From positions 71,596,984 through 71,660,983 of the forward strand of contig NC_068937.1 in assembly GCF_016801865.2 (NCBI RefSeq): 64,000 bases of DNA, written 5' to 3'. Numbering within the stretch: the first letter of the stretch is position 1; each line of letters opens with the position of its first letter. The notes under the pieces were generated by a model. The model was not told where the DNA came from and searched no databases. It saw nothing but the letters and a program-made list of their open reading frames with translations. The position numbers were made by a program, and so were the translations under genes. This document shows, piece after piece, positions 32,180 to 42,453 of the stretch. Origin of the DNA: Culex pipiens pallens (Eukaryota > Arthropoda > Insecta > Diptera > Culicidae).

Positions 32180-33545
32180 ACTGGATGACGAACGAGGTCA
32201 GCACTTCAATCTGCTGGGTCTTGGTTTTGCATCCACGTAGTGCAGCGGACATCTGTTTGAAAATATTGAGGAGTTCGGTTGAGGTGTAAAGATCATTACC
32301 ATTTTCCTCAATTGCTGGTTCTTGGGTTGGTCTTGGCTCCTGGCTGAAGCCCGGTGGTGGCGGTCTCGGCTCCTGGCTGGAACCCGGCCGTGGATGATTC
32401 ATCTCAGCTCTCTTCCTGGGATCCAACGGCAACGGTGCCAAGTTCGGGACCTGGCGTCGCGGTTGAAGAGGTGGAAAATTTTCCTCCACCAGGGTTGGAG
32501 GAGTTCTACGACGCTGAGGCTGATTCTTCGTCGATGCTTGCTGCCGAATTTTCACGAACTCAGCTCTCTTGGGGCACTTTCGGTCGGTTGACGAGTGCTC
32601 GCCGTTGCAGTTGAGGCACTTCACCAGCGAATCTTGGATGCACTGGGATGTGATGTGCGCATCGGTACCACATTTGGCACAACGACGCTTCAGGTGGCAG
32701 TTCTTACCTCCGTGCCCGAAACCCAGGCAGTTGAAGCATTGTGTGACGTCACGATGCACTGGTCGGTATCGCTCCCACGACACGATAATGTTGAAAACCG
32801 CTCGAATTGCCTTCAGCTCAGGAAGCGTCGTCGATCCCTTAGCCAAATGCAGCAGGTAGAGCTGGTCACGGTACTTGATGTCTTTGTTGCGTCGGCTCAT
32901 TTTGTGCACGGCCAACACATCCAGTTTCAAAACTTTTAGCTCGGCAGCTAATTCCTCCACTGGCATGTCGTACAGACCTCTGACGACGATTTTGAACGGC
33001 TTATCCATGACGACATCATGGGTAAAGTACTCCGCCTCGTTTTCGGTCAAGTAATCCTTGACCAGTTGATAGTGCTGCCTGGATTGCACCAGCACCTTAA
33101 ATCCGTCCTGACATAGACGAATGTTGCCTAGGACTTTCCCAGACTTGATGAGTTCAACCAGCCCCGCTCGAAAGTCGATCGTTGCTGCTGATTGCCGCAC
33201 ATAAAAAGGAGGCAGTTTCTCCTTTCGCTGTTTCACTTCATTCTCCTTTGCTTCCGCTACCTGGTCCTCGTCAGGCAGTCCAGCAAACTTGTTGTTCTTC
33301 AAAAGCTGCTCCTCGTGCGATGAAGAGTTCTCCTCCTCCTCATCCATCGGTACAGTACCGTCGCTCTTTTTCGTCTTTTTGCTGTTCGATGTCACTTCCA
33401 AAAGCACCTTCCTTTTGGAAATCCCCGGTTTTTGGCCATCAGTTGAGGCCTCAACCTTCCTTTTGGAAATTCCCACTTTTTTGCCTGCTTGAGCGGCAGG
33501 TAGGGCGATATTGCCGGCGTTTTGCGCCGGGACGCGACGAGTCAT
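32169..33545 (-). CDS. Jockey ORF1: zinc-knuckle RNA-binding protein, 458 aa
   Basis: Gag-like nucleic acid chaperone of the Jockey LINE. It has a basic, serine- and glutamate-rich N-terminus. A folded domain at about residues 110-215 (FYVRQSAATIDF to FKIVVRGLYDMPVEEL) is of the kind that precedes the knuckles in Jockey ORF1. Three CCHC-type knuckles follow at about 266-323: CFNCLGFGHGGKNC, CAKCGTDAHITSQC and CLNCNGEHSSTDRKC. The C-terminus is proline-rich with two GFSQEPRP-like repeats. The ATG at 33545 is 45 nt inside the element end. The frame is intact. Confidence 0.93.
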   Translation of the reverse strand: MTRRVPAQNAGNIALPAAQAGKKVGISKRKVEASTDGQKPGISKRKVLLEVTSNSKKTKKSDGTVPMDEEEENSSSHEEQLLKNNKFAGLPDEDQVAEAKENEVKQRKEKLPPFYVRQSAATIDFRAGLVELIKSGKVLGNIRLCQDGFKVLVQSRQHYQLVKDYLTENEAEYFTHDVVMDKPFKIVVRGLYDMPVEELAAELKVLKLDVLAVHKMSRRNKDIKYRDQLYLLHLAKGSTTLPELKAIRAVFNIIVSWERYRPVHRDVTQCFNCLGFGHGGKNCHLKRRCAKCGTDAHITSQCIQDSLVKCLNCNGEHSSTDRKCPKRAEFVKIRQQASTKNQPQRRRTPPTLVEENFPPLQPRRQVPNLAPLPLDPRKRAEMNHPRPGSSQEPRPPPPGFSQEPRPTQEPAIEENGNDLYTSTELLNIFKQMSAALRGCKTKTQQIEVLTSFVIQYGS

Positions 33546-33603
33546 GTTGATTCAGACAACCTTCACCAACGAATGCTCGGATAACAATCCGTCGCGCAAA
33601 AAT

Positions 33604-34217
33604 CAATCAGTGAAACACACTAAATTCATGTGGATAATCACGTTGACTTTGAATAGTGCCTGTTTTGGGTAGATCTTAAGATCATTTTCAAGTGTTTTGC
33701 TCATCACTTTGAATAGTTCATGACGGTGTGACAAATTCATGAGCAAAACACTTGAAAAGCTTGAGCCACCCGAATTAAAATAACATGTTAAAAAATACCA
33801 AAAAGTCAACCGCCCAAACACTTGCATTTGATTGTGGTTTGGATTTATGTTGAAACAAAAACCAATTAGATCTACGATGTGACTTTATTCAATCATTCAA
33901 GTGTTTGGGCACTTGAATAAAAAGTGTGGCATATTTTCAGTGCAGAAAGTCCAGCTACGAGCTAAATCCACAATATCGAAAAAAAGTGATTTTTCTGTTT
34001 ACCTTTTTTTGCTTTTTTCTTTGGGTCGATCAAACAGTGCACCCGTACACTAAGAATCGGCATTACACATTTTTCAGTTTGGTTTTACACATTTGCATGA
34101 TACTTTTGAGTTTAACCAGGATAACACACTTCGTGTTACCAAAGTAATATGTATAATACTGATTCTTATTGTTTGTTATCTGAACTTCCAAGATGGCGGC
34201 TTCTTCGCTACCACCTG
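33604..34217. other. AT-rich flank with CAAACACTTGAA motifs
   Basis: Right flank of the Jockey insertion. CAAACACTTG or its mirror occurs repeatedly (33690-33920), as it does on the left flank near 29040-29110. ATGCCACAC (28957) and its mirror GTGTGGCAT (33924-33932) could be the ends of an older element into which the Jockey inserted. No gene is seen; a host-like patch lies just before 34218. Confidence 0.4.
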
Positions 34218-35378
34218 CACTCAAAAAAATATTCACATTGAAGTTACGTGAAAAGCTATGTGGTATTTTTCCACTAGAGTTTTCACGTAACTTCTACGAG
34301 GTGACGCTAGTAGAAATGAAATTTGTTTGGCCAGATCATTTCACGTTGTTTCTACGTGTTTCACACGTAAAAGCTAAATGAATCAACCTATGATTTGTAC
34401 ATGTTTGTTGTAGTAAACGTTATATGATTTGTTTTAGTTTTAGAAGGTTATTTCCGAGGTTATTTCATTCTTTTTTCGAATATAAATAAAAAGAAAGTAC
34501 ACTTCTGTTTTAAATTATGTTATTCAAACTTATTATATTTATCAAAACATCATTTATTTCTGAACAATCTCACCGATGCAACACAGATCACTTCTTATAT
34601 TATGCTTCCAAACAAGAAATACCACGACGATGGGCTTGACCTTGGCCTTCTCACCGTTGATCTACGATTGGTGGAGTCCTTGGCCTTGTGGACTACGTTT
34701 AACTGCTGCTCCTGCTCTTTAGCGTCACACGCGAGGGCATCAAACTTGTCATGGCCGGCATGAAGGTGACCGCAAAGCACCCGGTGTAGATTATCAGATT
34801 TAAGACGACACACTCGGCGATACCACGTCCGTGGCAGTTCCGGTGGTGTCACCACGGTAGCACAGACCTTGATGGCCATTCCTTCTGAAGAAACCGGGGT
34901 TGCCTTTTAGGAGTCCTTCAGGTCGATAATGTTGGCACCGGACCGAATTCCAGAGGCCACAGGGAAAGGAAATTGTTCTACCGGTTTCTGAAATAACATC
35001 AATTATTCAAAAAAGAACCAAATTAAACATAATATTACTTACCAACTTTTACATTTTTAAAGAAAATTTACTGGAACAGTCCGGCAGGAGGTCTTCACCG
35101 TACGCCGTCAATTTTCATACTAAAATAATCACGTAGAAATTTGGCGCACTCGAGTGGGTTCGTTGGAGTTACATTTCAAAACACATCAAAGCTACATGAA
35201 TAAACCTAGTGGAAAAATACTATAGGGTTTTTCACGTAGCATCAACGTGAAGTATTTTTTTTTTGCCGGTACACATTCACATTATTTTTACGTGTGTCAC
35301 GTAAAACAGACCTATGGAGGGGAAAATTGGGGTTACGTGATTTTTCACGTAGCATCTACGTGTGGATTTTTTTGAGTG
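34218..35378. mobile_element. 1.16-kb TIR element (CACTCAAAAAAAT ends) with exon-like cargo
   Basis: Ends are CACTCAAAAAAATATTCACA and the mirror of CACTCAAAAAAATCCACAC. Subterminal repeats of TTTTCACGTA and related ACGTGAAAA motifs occur on both sides. TG lies outside each end (34216-34217 and 35379-35380). The core (34595-34980) is GC-rich and exon-like on the minus strand. There is no transposase. Confidence 0.8.
34595..34985 (-). pseudogene. Unidentified exon-like cargo with splice acceptor
   Basis: On the minus strand a polypyrimidine-AG (TTATTTCAG) precedes a frame reading FPVASGIRSGANIIDLKDS, then after a stop VCATVVTPPELPR and a charged tail. The composition and acceptor suggest a piece of a host gene held in the TIR element. 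I do not recognise the protein. The frame is interrupted, so it is not functional. Confidence 0.4.
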
Positions 35379-35482
35379 TGGTATCAACAGCCCTGCCAAA
35401 TTTGAGCAGGATCGGAGAGGGTAATTTTCAAATTTGCACTTTTTCGTGCACAGTTGAGATGGTATGACCCATATGCCGAAAT

Positions 35483-35826
35483 GCTGATACAACTTATCTC
35501 AGTCCCGGGTATTAGGTGGTGATAGCCCTCGCGCTGCTTCCAGCGACCAATTTCAGAATGGCAGAGATCCTAGCGGTCCAATTCTGAGGTCGTTGGGCAT
35601 TGTCCGGCCCCGCCTCAACATAGAAGCAAGCACCAGACGGATCCTTGATCTATCTTAAGACTCCCAATCCCTTCAGGCAAATCAGGGATCAGATCGTATA
35701 TAATATGAGAAGAATACAACATATTTTATAACCTGTAGGTGGCCGACTGGTTAGAGTCCCAGATCATCAATCCAAAGGTGTGAGTTCGAATCCCACCTGA
35801 TTCTGTTTCGTTTTTGTTCATATTCA
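35483..35826 (+). repeat. Interspersed repeat S1, copy 2, with tRNA-like SINE head
   Basis: Better preserved copy of the repeat at 2892-3236. The tRNA-like part at 35742-35811 has a good A box (TGGCCGACTGGTTAG) and B box (GAGTTCGAATCCCAC), then TTTCGTTTTTGTTCATATTC. The acceptor stem does not pair, so it is a SINE promoter region and not a tRNA gene. Confidence 0.78.
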
Positions 35827-36132
35827 CCCAAGTAACCATCCAACACTAAAAAAAATCATAAATAAGCTGCAAAACAGCATACCCCAGCAAATCTGTCATA
35901 AAACAGCTAAGATGAAAGCAAAACAGCTCTAAAAAAAACTGCACGGACAACAGCTAAAATAGAGCTGATTTCCAGCAGTCACCAGCAACACTGTTATGAT
36001 TTTTTTCAAAAAACTGGCAGCACGGTTATCGGTTCGAGTGAGAGTGAAAGAGAGCGAGCGAGAACAACAACAAAATGTCACAAAACTCTCGCTCACTCTA
36101 CTTACTCGAAAAGAAAACACACCAAAATCAAC

Positions 36133-36343
36133 ATGGCGATAAAAACCGAGCTCTGTAAAATTGCAGTTGTAAGGATTTTTTTCTATTTTTGTAAGTATAC
36201 AGCAGAATAAACTGTTTGCAATAATTGATTGATAAATTTATATCTTCCAGGACGCACAAAACCACCAATTTGTAGCACACGGAGAGACCGGCCGGGGCAA
36301 ATCTAAGAAAATCTTGGTTAATTTAACTAAAAGTATGGGCTAA
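36133..36343 (+). CDS. Possible two-exon mini-gene
   Basis: ATG at 36133 (AACATGGCG) opens MAIKTELCKIAV, then a GTAAGG donor at 36169. An 82-bp AT-rich intron ends in TATCTTCCAG at 36250. The second exon continues in frame with DAQNHQFVAHGETGRGKSKK to a TAA at 36341-36343, giving 43 codons in total. The upstream 150 bp contain GAGAGCGAGCGAGAAC-type sequence like a fly promoter. The end of exon 2 (CACGGAGAGACCGGC) looks like the start of a transposon, so the true exon may be truncated by an insertion. I do not recognise the protein. Confidence 0.28.
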
Positions 36344-36708
36344 TTTTTTACACAGCTTTTTTTCAACAATCGATTGTTGATTTTGTTAACCCGAAATTGC
36401 TGACCACCAGTAACTAAAGTTAACAAAAAAATAGTTGGAATTGCCATTTTTGTTGGTTAAATGGCCGAAAAAATTCTAGCAGTTGACTGCTAGAATATTT
36501 TTTTCAGAAAATTACCTAAAAATTTCTTGTTTTCAGCTGAAATATTGTGGAATATTCTGTTAAAAACTGGCTGGGAAATATTTTTCAACTATTTTTCAAC
36601 AATTTTTTTTCGTTTTTCGTATTTTTGCATGCAGCAAATTATTAGTGGTTTATAACAAAACATTTCTTAATTAGACATAATTTATGTAAGTGTTGATTAG
36701 GGTGCCCA
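36344..36708. other. AT-rich stretch up to the gap
   Basis: AT-rich with several GTTAA and TTAAC motifs and no gene. It ends at TAGGGTGCCCA immediately before the N run. The N run hides at least part of an element. Confidence 0.35.
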
Positions 36709-36808
36709 NNNNNNNNNNNNNNNNNNNNNNNNNNNNNNNNNNNNNNNNNNNNNNNNNNNNNNNNNNNNNNNNNNNNNNNNNNNNNNNNNNNNNNNNNNNN
36801 NNNNNNNN
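36709..36808. other. Assembly gap, 100 N
   Basis: Exactly 100 unknown bases, a conventional placeholder length, so the true gap size is unknown. Repeats lie on both sides. Confidence 0.99.
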
Positions 36809-37005
36809 GTGAAAGACCACACAATACCTAAATCTGACCACCGAAAGGTATGGGAATAGCAAAAAAAAACATGGCAATGCCATGTTTTGGTAAGGCATAT
36901 GTGTAAAAATCTAGAATACCTCAACTAGGTATAATAATGTTTTTTTTTATGTGGAATTGTTTTACCCTTGCAATAACATGTTTTGGCTATGTTGTGGTCT
37001 TTCAC
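36809..37005. mobile_element. MITE next to the gap (GTGAAAGACCACA ends)
   Basis: GTGAAAGACCACA directly follows the gap and TGTGGTCTTTCAC ends at 37005, an inverted repeat of about 13 bp with more scattered pairing inward (AACATGGCA and ATGTTTTGG). The left end may extend into the gap. Non-coding. Confidence 0.65.
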
Positions 37006-37139
37006 GTGCAAAAATTGGAATGGTTTCATAATATTACTTGACATCATCTATTACTTGAGAACCAAGGTCTCATTTAGATCGCTGTTATTTACCCAAATAT
37101 ATCCAAAATATTGTATCTTTACCTCTGCTCAGGTATAAC

Positions 37140-37480
37140 AGTATGCACATTTTGTGATGAAACATGCAAACAATTTATAATCCGACATAAACCTAGTACT
37201 ACGTTTTGTTCGGAAACTCTTGCCGAACATTTTGCTACGAAAAGCTCATAAAAATTATTCCTACAAAAGTTCTATAATAAATACTATTACAAAAATCAAA
37301 AAAAGGTGCAACAAAAGTTTTTACACCTTTCGAAAAATTTACATAAATACAGTTATTTGTTTACAAATCACCATAAATCCAGTGTCACAACTCCAAATAG
37401 GCATCCATGACTGATTAAAAAAAATGATTTAATATAAAGTTTACTAACTACTTAGTGTAAACTTTATAAAACTCTTGGCA
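37140..37480 (+). repeat. Repeat A, copy 1 (uninterrupted)
   Basis: Directly similar to 50224-52140 once two MITEs there are removed. Shared landmarks are GACATAAACCTAGTACTACG, GCCGAACATTTTGCTAC, AAATAGGCATCC.TGACTG and a TATAAAGTTTACTAA block near the end. It provides the empty sites for both MITE insertions in the second copy. Confidence 0.88.
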
Positions 37481-37639
37481 TTTTGTACCAACCCGGAATT
37501 ACGACGTCGGAAAATCCGCCGGCATCTGAACCGGTCCACCATTCACAGGTCAACCTTTGTGTCATCGGAAAGGGCATACAATTTCAAATCTTTTGATACC
37601 CAAACATCTAGGTTCTATGAAACCCACGTTTTAAAATTT

Positions 37640-40255
37640 TAAACAAACTTTCTGTTATGGCAGTTTGAGTTAGTTCCTGGTCAAACTAGTTATCAGAAAT
37701 AATTCTTTTATATCCCTGAAGTATAAATTAAAAACTTGCCAAATTGCCAAGTGAAATTTAAAATAGATTAATATTCTTGGAACGTCAGTTATTTCCAATA
37801 AATTATTAAATAATTTAAAAAACCTTCAGTAATGGCAGTTTGGGTAAGTTGCCGGTCAAACTAGCGATCAGGAATTATTGTTTAATATCCAGATAAAATA
37901 ATAAACAATGCAAATGCATAACTATGAATACAAAGAGACGTGTTGTTCCTCGAGAGTCGAGAACAGAATACAGAGTATCTGTCAAGATATTAAAATAATA
38001 GCAGAATTAAAAGGAACAACTAGTCTCTTTGCATTCATAGTTATGCATTCTGCAAAAACGCTCAACCAAACCACAGAACGTAGTGCTAGGTTTCTGTCAA
38101 ACTTTAAATTGTTTGCATGTTTTATTACAAAATATGCATAGTGACCAAGTAAATACTTTTTTATGTTCTGTATATCAAACTCTATCTCAAAAAAAAAATA
38201 TATGAAACAAACAATTCTGATCACTAATATGACTAGGTACTTAATCAGACACCCATCCCAGAAGGGGGTTTAAATTATTCATATTTTTTCTATTAAATAA
38301 TTTAAAAAAAATCATAAAATTTTAAATTCGACGGACAACGAATTTTGATCAATAACATAACTAGAAACTGACTTAGACTGTTATCCCAAAGTTTTTTTTT
38401 AAATTAATAAATAATTATTTTCAAACAACTATTTGTTATTTTTTGATTTGGCATGGTATTATACCAATTTGTGAATTTATACTACAAGGTTTAAAAAATA
38501 TCTGATCGCTTACATTTTCAGGAACTGAATTAGACTCCCGTCCCAGAGGGATATTAAAATAAGATTTATAATTTATTTAAATTTAAAGATTTTTGAAATT
38601 CAACATGGCCTTATGCTAAGTTGTGATTTTATACTCCAGGGACAACCAGTTTTTATCACTAACCTGATTTGAAACTGATTTGGATTCCAATCTCAGAAAG
38701 TTTTTTTATATTAAAAAACTAAATTCAAACAACTGAATTATATTTCCAAGAACTGACTCTCAGACTCCCTTCCCAATTTTGTTTTTACAAATGTCTGACG
38801 TTCCAAGATATTTTAATAATTTTAAATTTCATATCCGTTATATTATTTTACTTCAGGGATCTAAAACAATAGATTCTGATTACTAGTTTGACCAGGAACA
38901 AATTCAGACTTCCATCGCAGAGAGTTTTTGAAATTATTTAATAATTTACTAGAAATGACTAACCTTCTAAGATTTTTTTTATCAATTTTAAATTTCACTA
39001 GGTAATTTAGCAAAATTTGAATTTATACTTTAGAGATATAAAACAATAAATTCTGATCACTAGTTTTACCAGGAACTGACTCAGACTGCCATCGCAGAGA
39101 GTTTTTAAAATTATTTAATAATTTACTAGAAATGACTAACCTTCCAAGTTTTTTTTTTATAAATTTTAAATTTCACTAGGTAGTTTGGCAAAACTTTAAT
39201 TAATATTTCAGAGATATAAAACAATAAATTTTGATCACTAGTTTGACCAGGAACTTACCCAAACTGCCATCACTGAAATTTGTTTAAATTATTTAAAAAT
39301 ATTTTGGAAATAACTGACGTTCCAAGATTTTTTAACAATTTTAAATTTCGCTTGGTAATTTGGCAAAATTTTAATTAATATTTTATTTTATACTTTAGAG
39401 ATATAAAACAATAAATTCTGATCACTAGTTTTACCAGGAACTGACTCAGACTGCCATCGCAGAGAGTTTTTAAAATTATTTAATAATTTACTAGAAATGA
39501 CTAACCTTCCAAGATTTTTTTTTATCAATTTTAAATTTCACTAGGTAGTTTGGCAAAATTTTAATTAATATTTCAGAGATATAAAACAATAAATTTTGAT
39601 CACTAGTTTGACCAGGAACTTACCCAAACTGCCATCACTAAAATTTGTTTAAATTATTTAATTTTTTTTTGGAAATAACTGACGTTCCGAGATTTTTTAA
39701 CAATTTTAAATTTCGCTTGGTAATTTGGCAAAATTTTAATTAATATTTCAGAGATATAAAACAATAAATTTTGAATACTAGTTTGACCAGGAGCTGGCTC
39801 AGACTGCCAACGCAGAGAGTTTTTGAAATTATTTAATAATTTACTAGAAATCCTAACCTTCTATGGTAGTTTGGCAAAATTTTAATTAATATTTCAGAGA
39901 TATAAAACAATAAATTTTGATCACTAGTTTTACCAGGATTTTACCCAAACTGCCATCACCGAAAGTTTTTTAAATTATTTAATTATTTATAGGAAGAACT
40001 GACGTTCCAAGATTTTTAAACATTTTTAAATTTCACTTGGTAATTTGGCAAAATTTGAATTAATATTTCAGAGTTATAAAACACTCAATTCTGATCACTA
40101 GTTTTATCAGGAGCTAACCCAAACTGCCATCGCAGAGAGTTTTTTATCAATTTCAAATTTTACTTGATATTTCTAATTTATACTTCAGGGATATGAAACA
40201 ATAAATTCTGATCACCAGTTTAATCAGGAACTGACTCAAAATGCCATTATCGATA
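37640..40255. repeat. AT-rich satellite array with dimeric higher-order structure
   Basis: At least 13 units of about 145-190 bp. Each contains GATCACTAGTTT.ACCAGGA, then a variant of ACTGCCATC, an AATTATTTAA block, an ACGTTCCAAGA-type block, AATTTGGCAAAATTT and GAGATATAAAACAATAAAT. Units from 38876 on are similar; those before about 38700 are strongly diverged. Between 39055 and 39920 two unit types alternate: one with TTTTACCAGGAACTGACTC and GCAGAGAG, the other with TTTGACCAGGAACTTACCC and CACTGAAA. That gives a dimer of about 360 bp. No coding is seen. Confidence 0.88.
37913..38049. mobile_element. 137-bp palindromic insertion in the satellite
   Basis: AATGCATAACTATGAATACA at the left is mirrored by TTCATAGTTATGCATT at the right, together with AAAGAGAC and GTTGTTCCT on both arms. 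The right arm and centre match the LINE-like tail at 9461-9672. It interrupts the diverged part of the satellite. Confidence 0.85.
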
Positions 40256-41817
40256 TAACGCTCCTTACCGTTTACGTTGCGTGCGTTTAGATGAATGCAA
40301 TATTTTGCTTGCAATTATTTTTGTAACCCATATTTTTGTTAAAGGAAAAAGGAAATTATTTATTTTTTTTCATAAACCAGATTACGAATTCAATTAAATT
40401 ATTTTACTATGAAAAAAGGAGGAATGAATAATGAAACCCGCTTTTTCAAATTATTTGAAAGTTATCTTGACATTAGCAATTAATTTTTTTTTAAATTTAG
40501 TTGACTTTGTCGATCCTTTGTCGCTCCCACGATTCAGCTTCTTTTTATAATAAATTTCTAGCAATTAGAAGAACTAACATTGATTTTGTAATACAAATTG
40601 AAAAAATTGATGTTATTCATTTCATTTGCCATTTGAAAATAAATGGGCTTCCTGTTTTTATCAGAACATTTTTCTTGACTTTGAAGTTGATGTTGCCTCA
40701 ACGGGCGTCTAATAAAAAAATATAGTAAATTATGTTTGCTTACTCCAAACAACAAAATTGACTTTCGAAATTTATTTAATTCATCATTTTGATGATATTG
40801 AAAGCGTACAATGTATTTTCTTAGAGATAATAGAAAAAATGTTTATGTCAGGGATTGATGTTTTTGTATAACATTCCTCAATTTTTTAATTATTTGACTC
40901 GTCTTCATCACTCGGTAAGGCACTGTTCAAAATATATTTTGATGTTTATGTCCCTCAACACATACAAAATTTCAAATTACTACATTTGAATGAAAAAAGT
41001 GTTTAAAATGTATTTTACACTACGTCAGTTGATTAGCAATTAGCCTTCGAAGTATTGACATGTTTCGTGAGGCTGAGTTTTTTTTTTTTTTGAGTTACTG
41101 TAATTCGAAATAACGATATGCAGTCATTTTACTAACATTCGAATCATGCTTATCAATGTTTTTGTAAATCAAACCTTACTAAAATATTTGCCAAAACAAT
41201 ATTTGTACAACAAATAAAAATAAATAAAATATTAGCAGTTCGATATAGTTCACAAAAACTGTCAATCCAAAATGATTATTTTTTTCATATTTCAAAAAAC
41301 CCGTTTACGCTTTACTAACACCAACCACACTGCTTGAAACTATTTAAAAAATATTTGTTTGAAAAAATATTAATTTCTTTATTTTCATACTGATTACAAT
41401 ACTTTCCACTGCACGCAGTTCGTGCGAACAGTAACTGAGCCACGCCAGCATTCAAAACGAGAGCACGTGGCGCGCGCGCATCGCAGTAACCAATGAGATT
41501 TTTCGCGCCAACTAGCCGGCCCCGCGGCTTTGCCTTTCACCTTAATGTTATTGCTCAACGGTTATAGATTTTTTTTACAAAAAAGTAAAATTTTCGGTTC
41601 ATCCACAAACAATCTCATGTTTGTAAACAAACGACGCCATATTGCCAATGTTGTTCGGTAGCTCATATCAGGCCATCGCCGGGGCCCTGGTTTCATGCGA
41701 GTTCCACGCGCACTGACAAATGACGTTCGATTGAACCAAAACTGACACCGACGAGTGCGGCACTCAGTGCCGCACCGGATCTTCAAACGAACGTACCATA
41801 TGGTTGTATTCACTTAT
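40256..41817. other. Low-repeat stretch with a GC-rich patch
   Basis: Mostly AT-rich without terminal repeats or long frames. At 41410-41530 composition rises sharply (GCGCGCGCGC, AACCAATGAG, TTTTCGCGCC), and a palindromic TGTTTGTAAACAAAC sits at 41618. These features would fit a promoter of a host gene, but no exon could be read nearby. Confidence 0.3.
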
Positions 41818-41866
41818 TATGTACATTAGATAAGGTGAGGCGAAAAAACCCAGCTATCAAAATAGT

Positions 41867-42154
41867 TAGCACGAAACCCGGATTTTATATGGTGATTTGC
41901 AGAAAAGTGAACCATTTTCCGGGCAAATTGCACCGGATTTTTTTCTGTAGGGTTGTTAAGCATGCCAAACTGAACCGGAAAACACGTTTATTTGAATTAA
42001 TTTTTTTGTAAAAAAAAATGTTTTAAAAGCATATTTTGGTTCAGTTTAGCATGCTTAACAACCCCACAGAAAAAAATCCGGTGAAATTTGTTCGGAAAAT
42101 GGTCGAATTTTCACATTACTGAAAATCTCCATATAAAATCCGGGTTTCGTGCTA
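41867..42154. mobile_element. Hairpin element, TA-flanked (GCACGAAACCCGG)
   Basis: Arms GCACGAAACCCGGATTTTAT and the mirror, with TA on both sides (41867-41868, 42153-42154). Inner pairing includes AGCATGC, AACTGAACC and AAAAATCCGGTG. It interrupts the left terminal repeat of the composite element. Confidence 0.85.
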
Positions 42155-42182
42155 ACTACACACAGAAAAATGTTTTGTAGGG

Positions 42183-42329
42183 GTGTATCCCATTTGGCAT
42201 AATGCCATTTGGCATAATGCCGTTTGGCATAACGCCGTTTGGCATAATGCCGTTTGGCATAATGGACGTTTGGCATAACGGTCATTTGGCATAATGGCCA
42301 TTTGGCATAATGGTCATTTGGCATAATGA
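42183..42329. repeat. TTTGGCATAATG short tandem array, left
   Basis: About nine units of a 15-16 bp motif, TTTGGCATAA(T/C)G followed by a variable 3-4 bases (CC, CCG, GACG, GTCA). Mirrored by 45018-45163. Frames such as HYAKR repeats are by-products. Confidence 0.93.
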
Positions 42330-42453
42330 TATTAATTTTTCAAAATTATTTTAATTCAATAGACTGGGATCAATCGGTACTACAGTTTGAATGAGGACAG
42401 CAGTTTTTAGTAAATTTTAAAGCTTGCACATTTAGAAAACGATGCACTTTTTT

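Larger units (their letters stand above)
29272..33590 (-). mobile_element. Full-length Jockey-clade LINE with intact ORFs
   Basis: 4.3 kb on the minus strand, flanked by a 12-13 bp duplication GTCGCGCAAAAAT (29259-29271 and 33591-33603). It has a poly(A) tail (plus-strand T run from 29271), AATAAA about 15 bp before the tail, a 3' UTR of about 230 bp, two overlapping ORFs and a short 45-bp 5' leader starting GGATTGTTATCC. Both ORFs are open from end to end, so it could be active. It resembles the Juan-type Jockey elements of mosquitoes, but that name is an inference. Confidence 0.93.

Noticed and set aside
37640..40255. CRISPR-like array
   Set aside because: Units are long, AT-rich, contiguous and diverged, in a eukaryotic genome, without unique spacers; it is a satellite.
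42055..42324. HYAKR-repeat protein here and again at 45021-45227
   Set aside because: Both are translations of the TTTGGCATAATG array and its mirror; no start context or conservation of a protein is implied.
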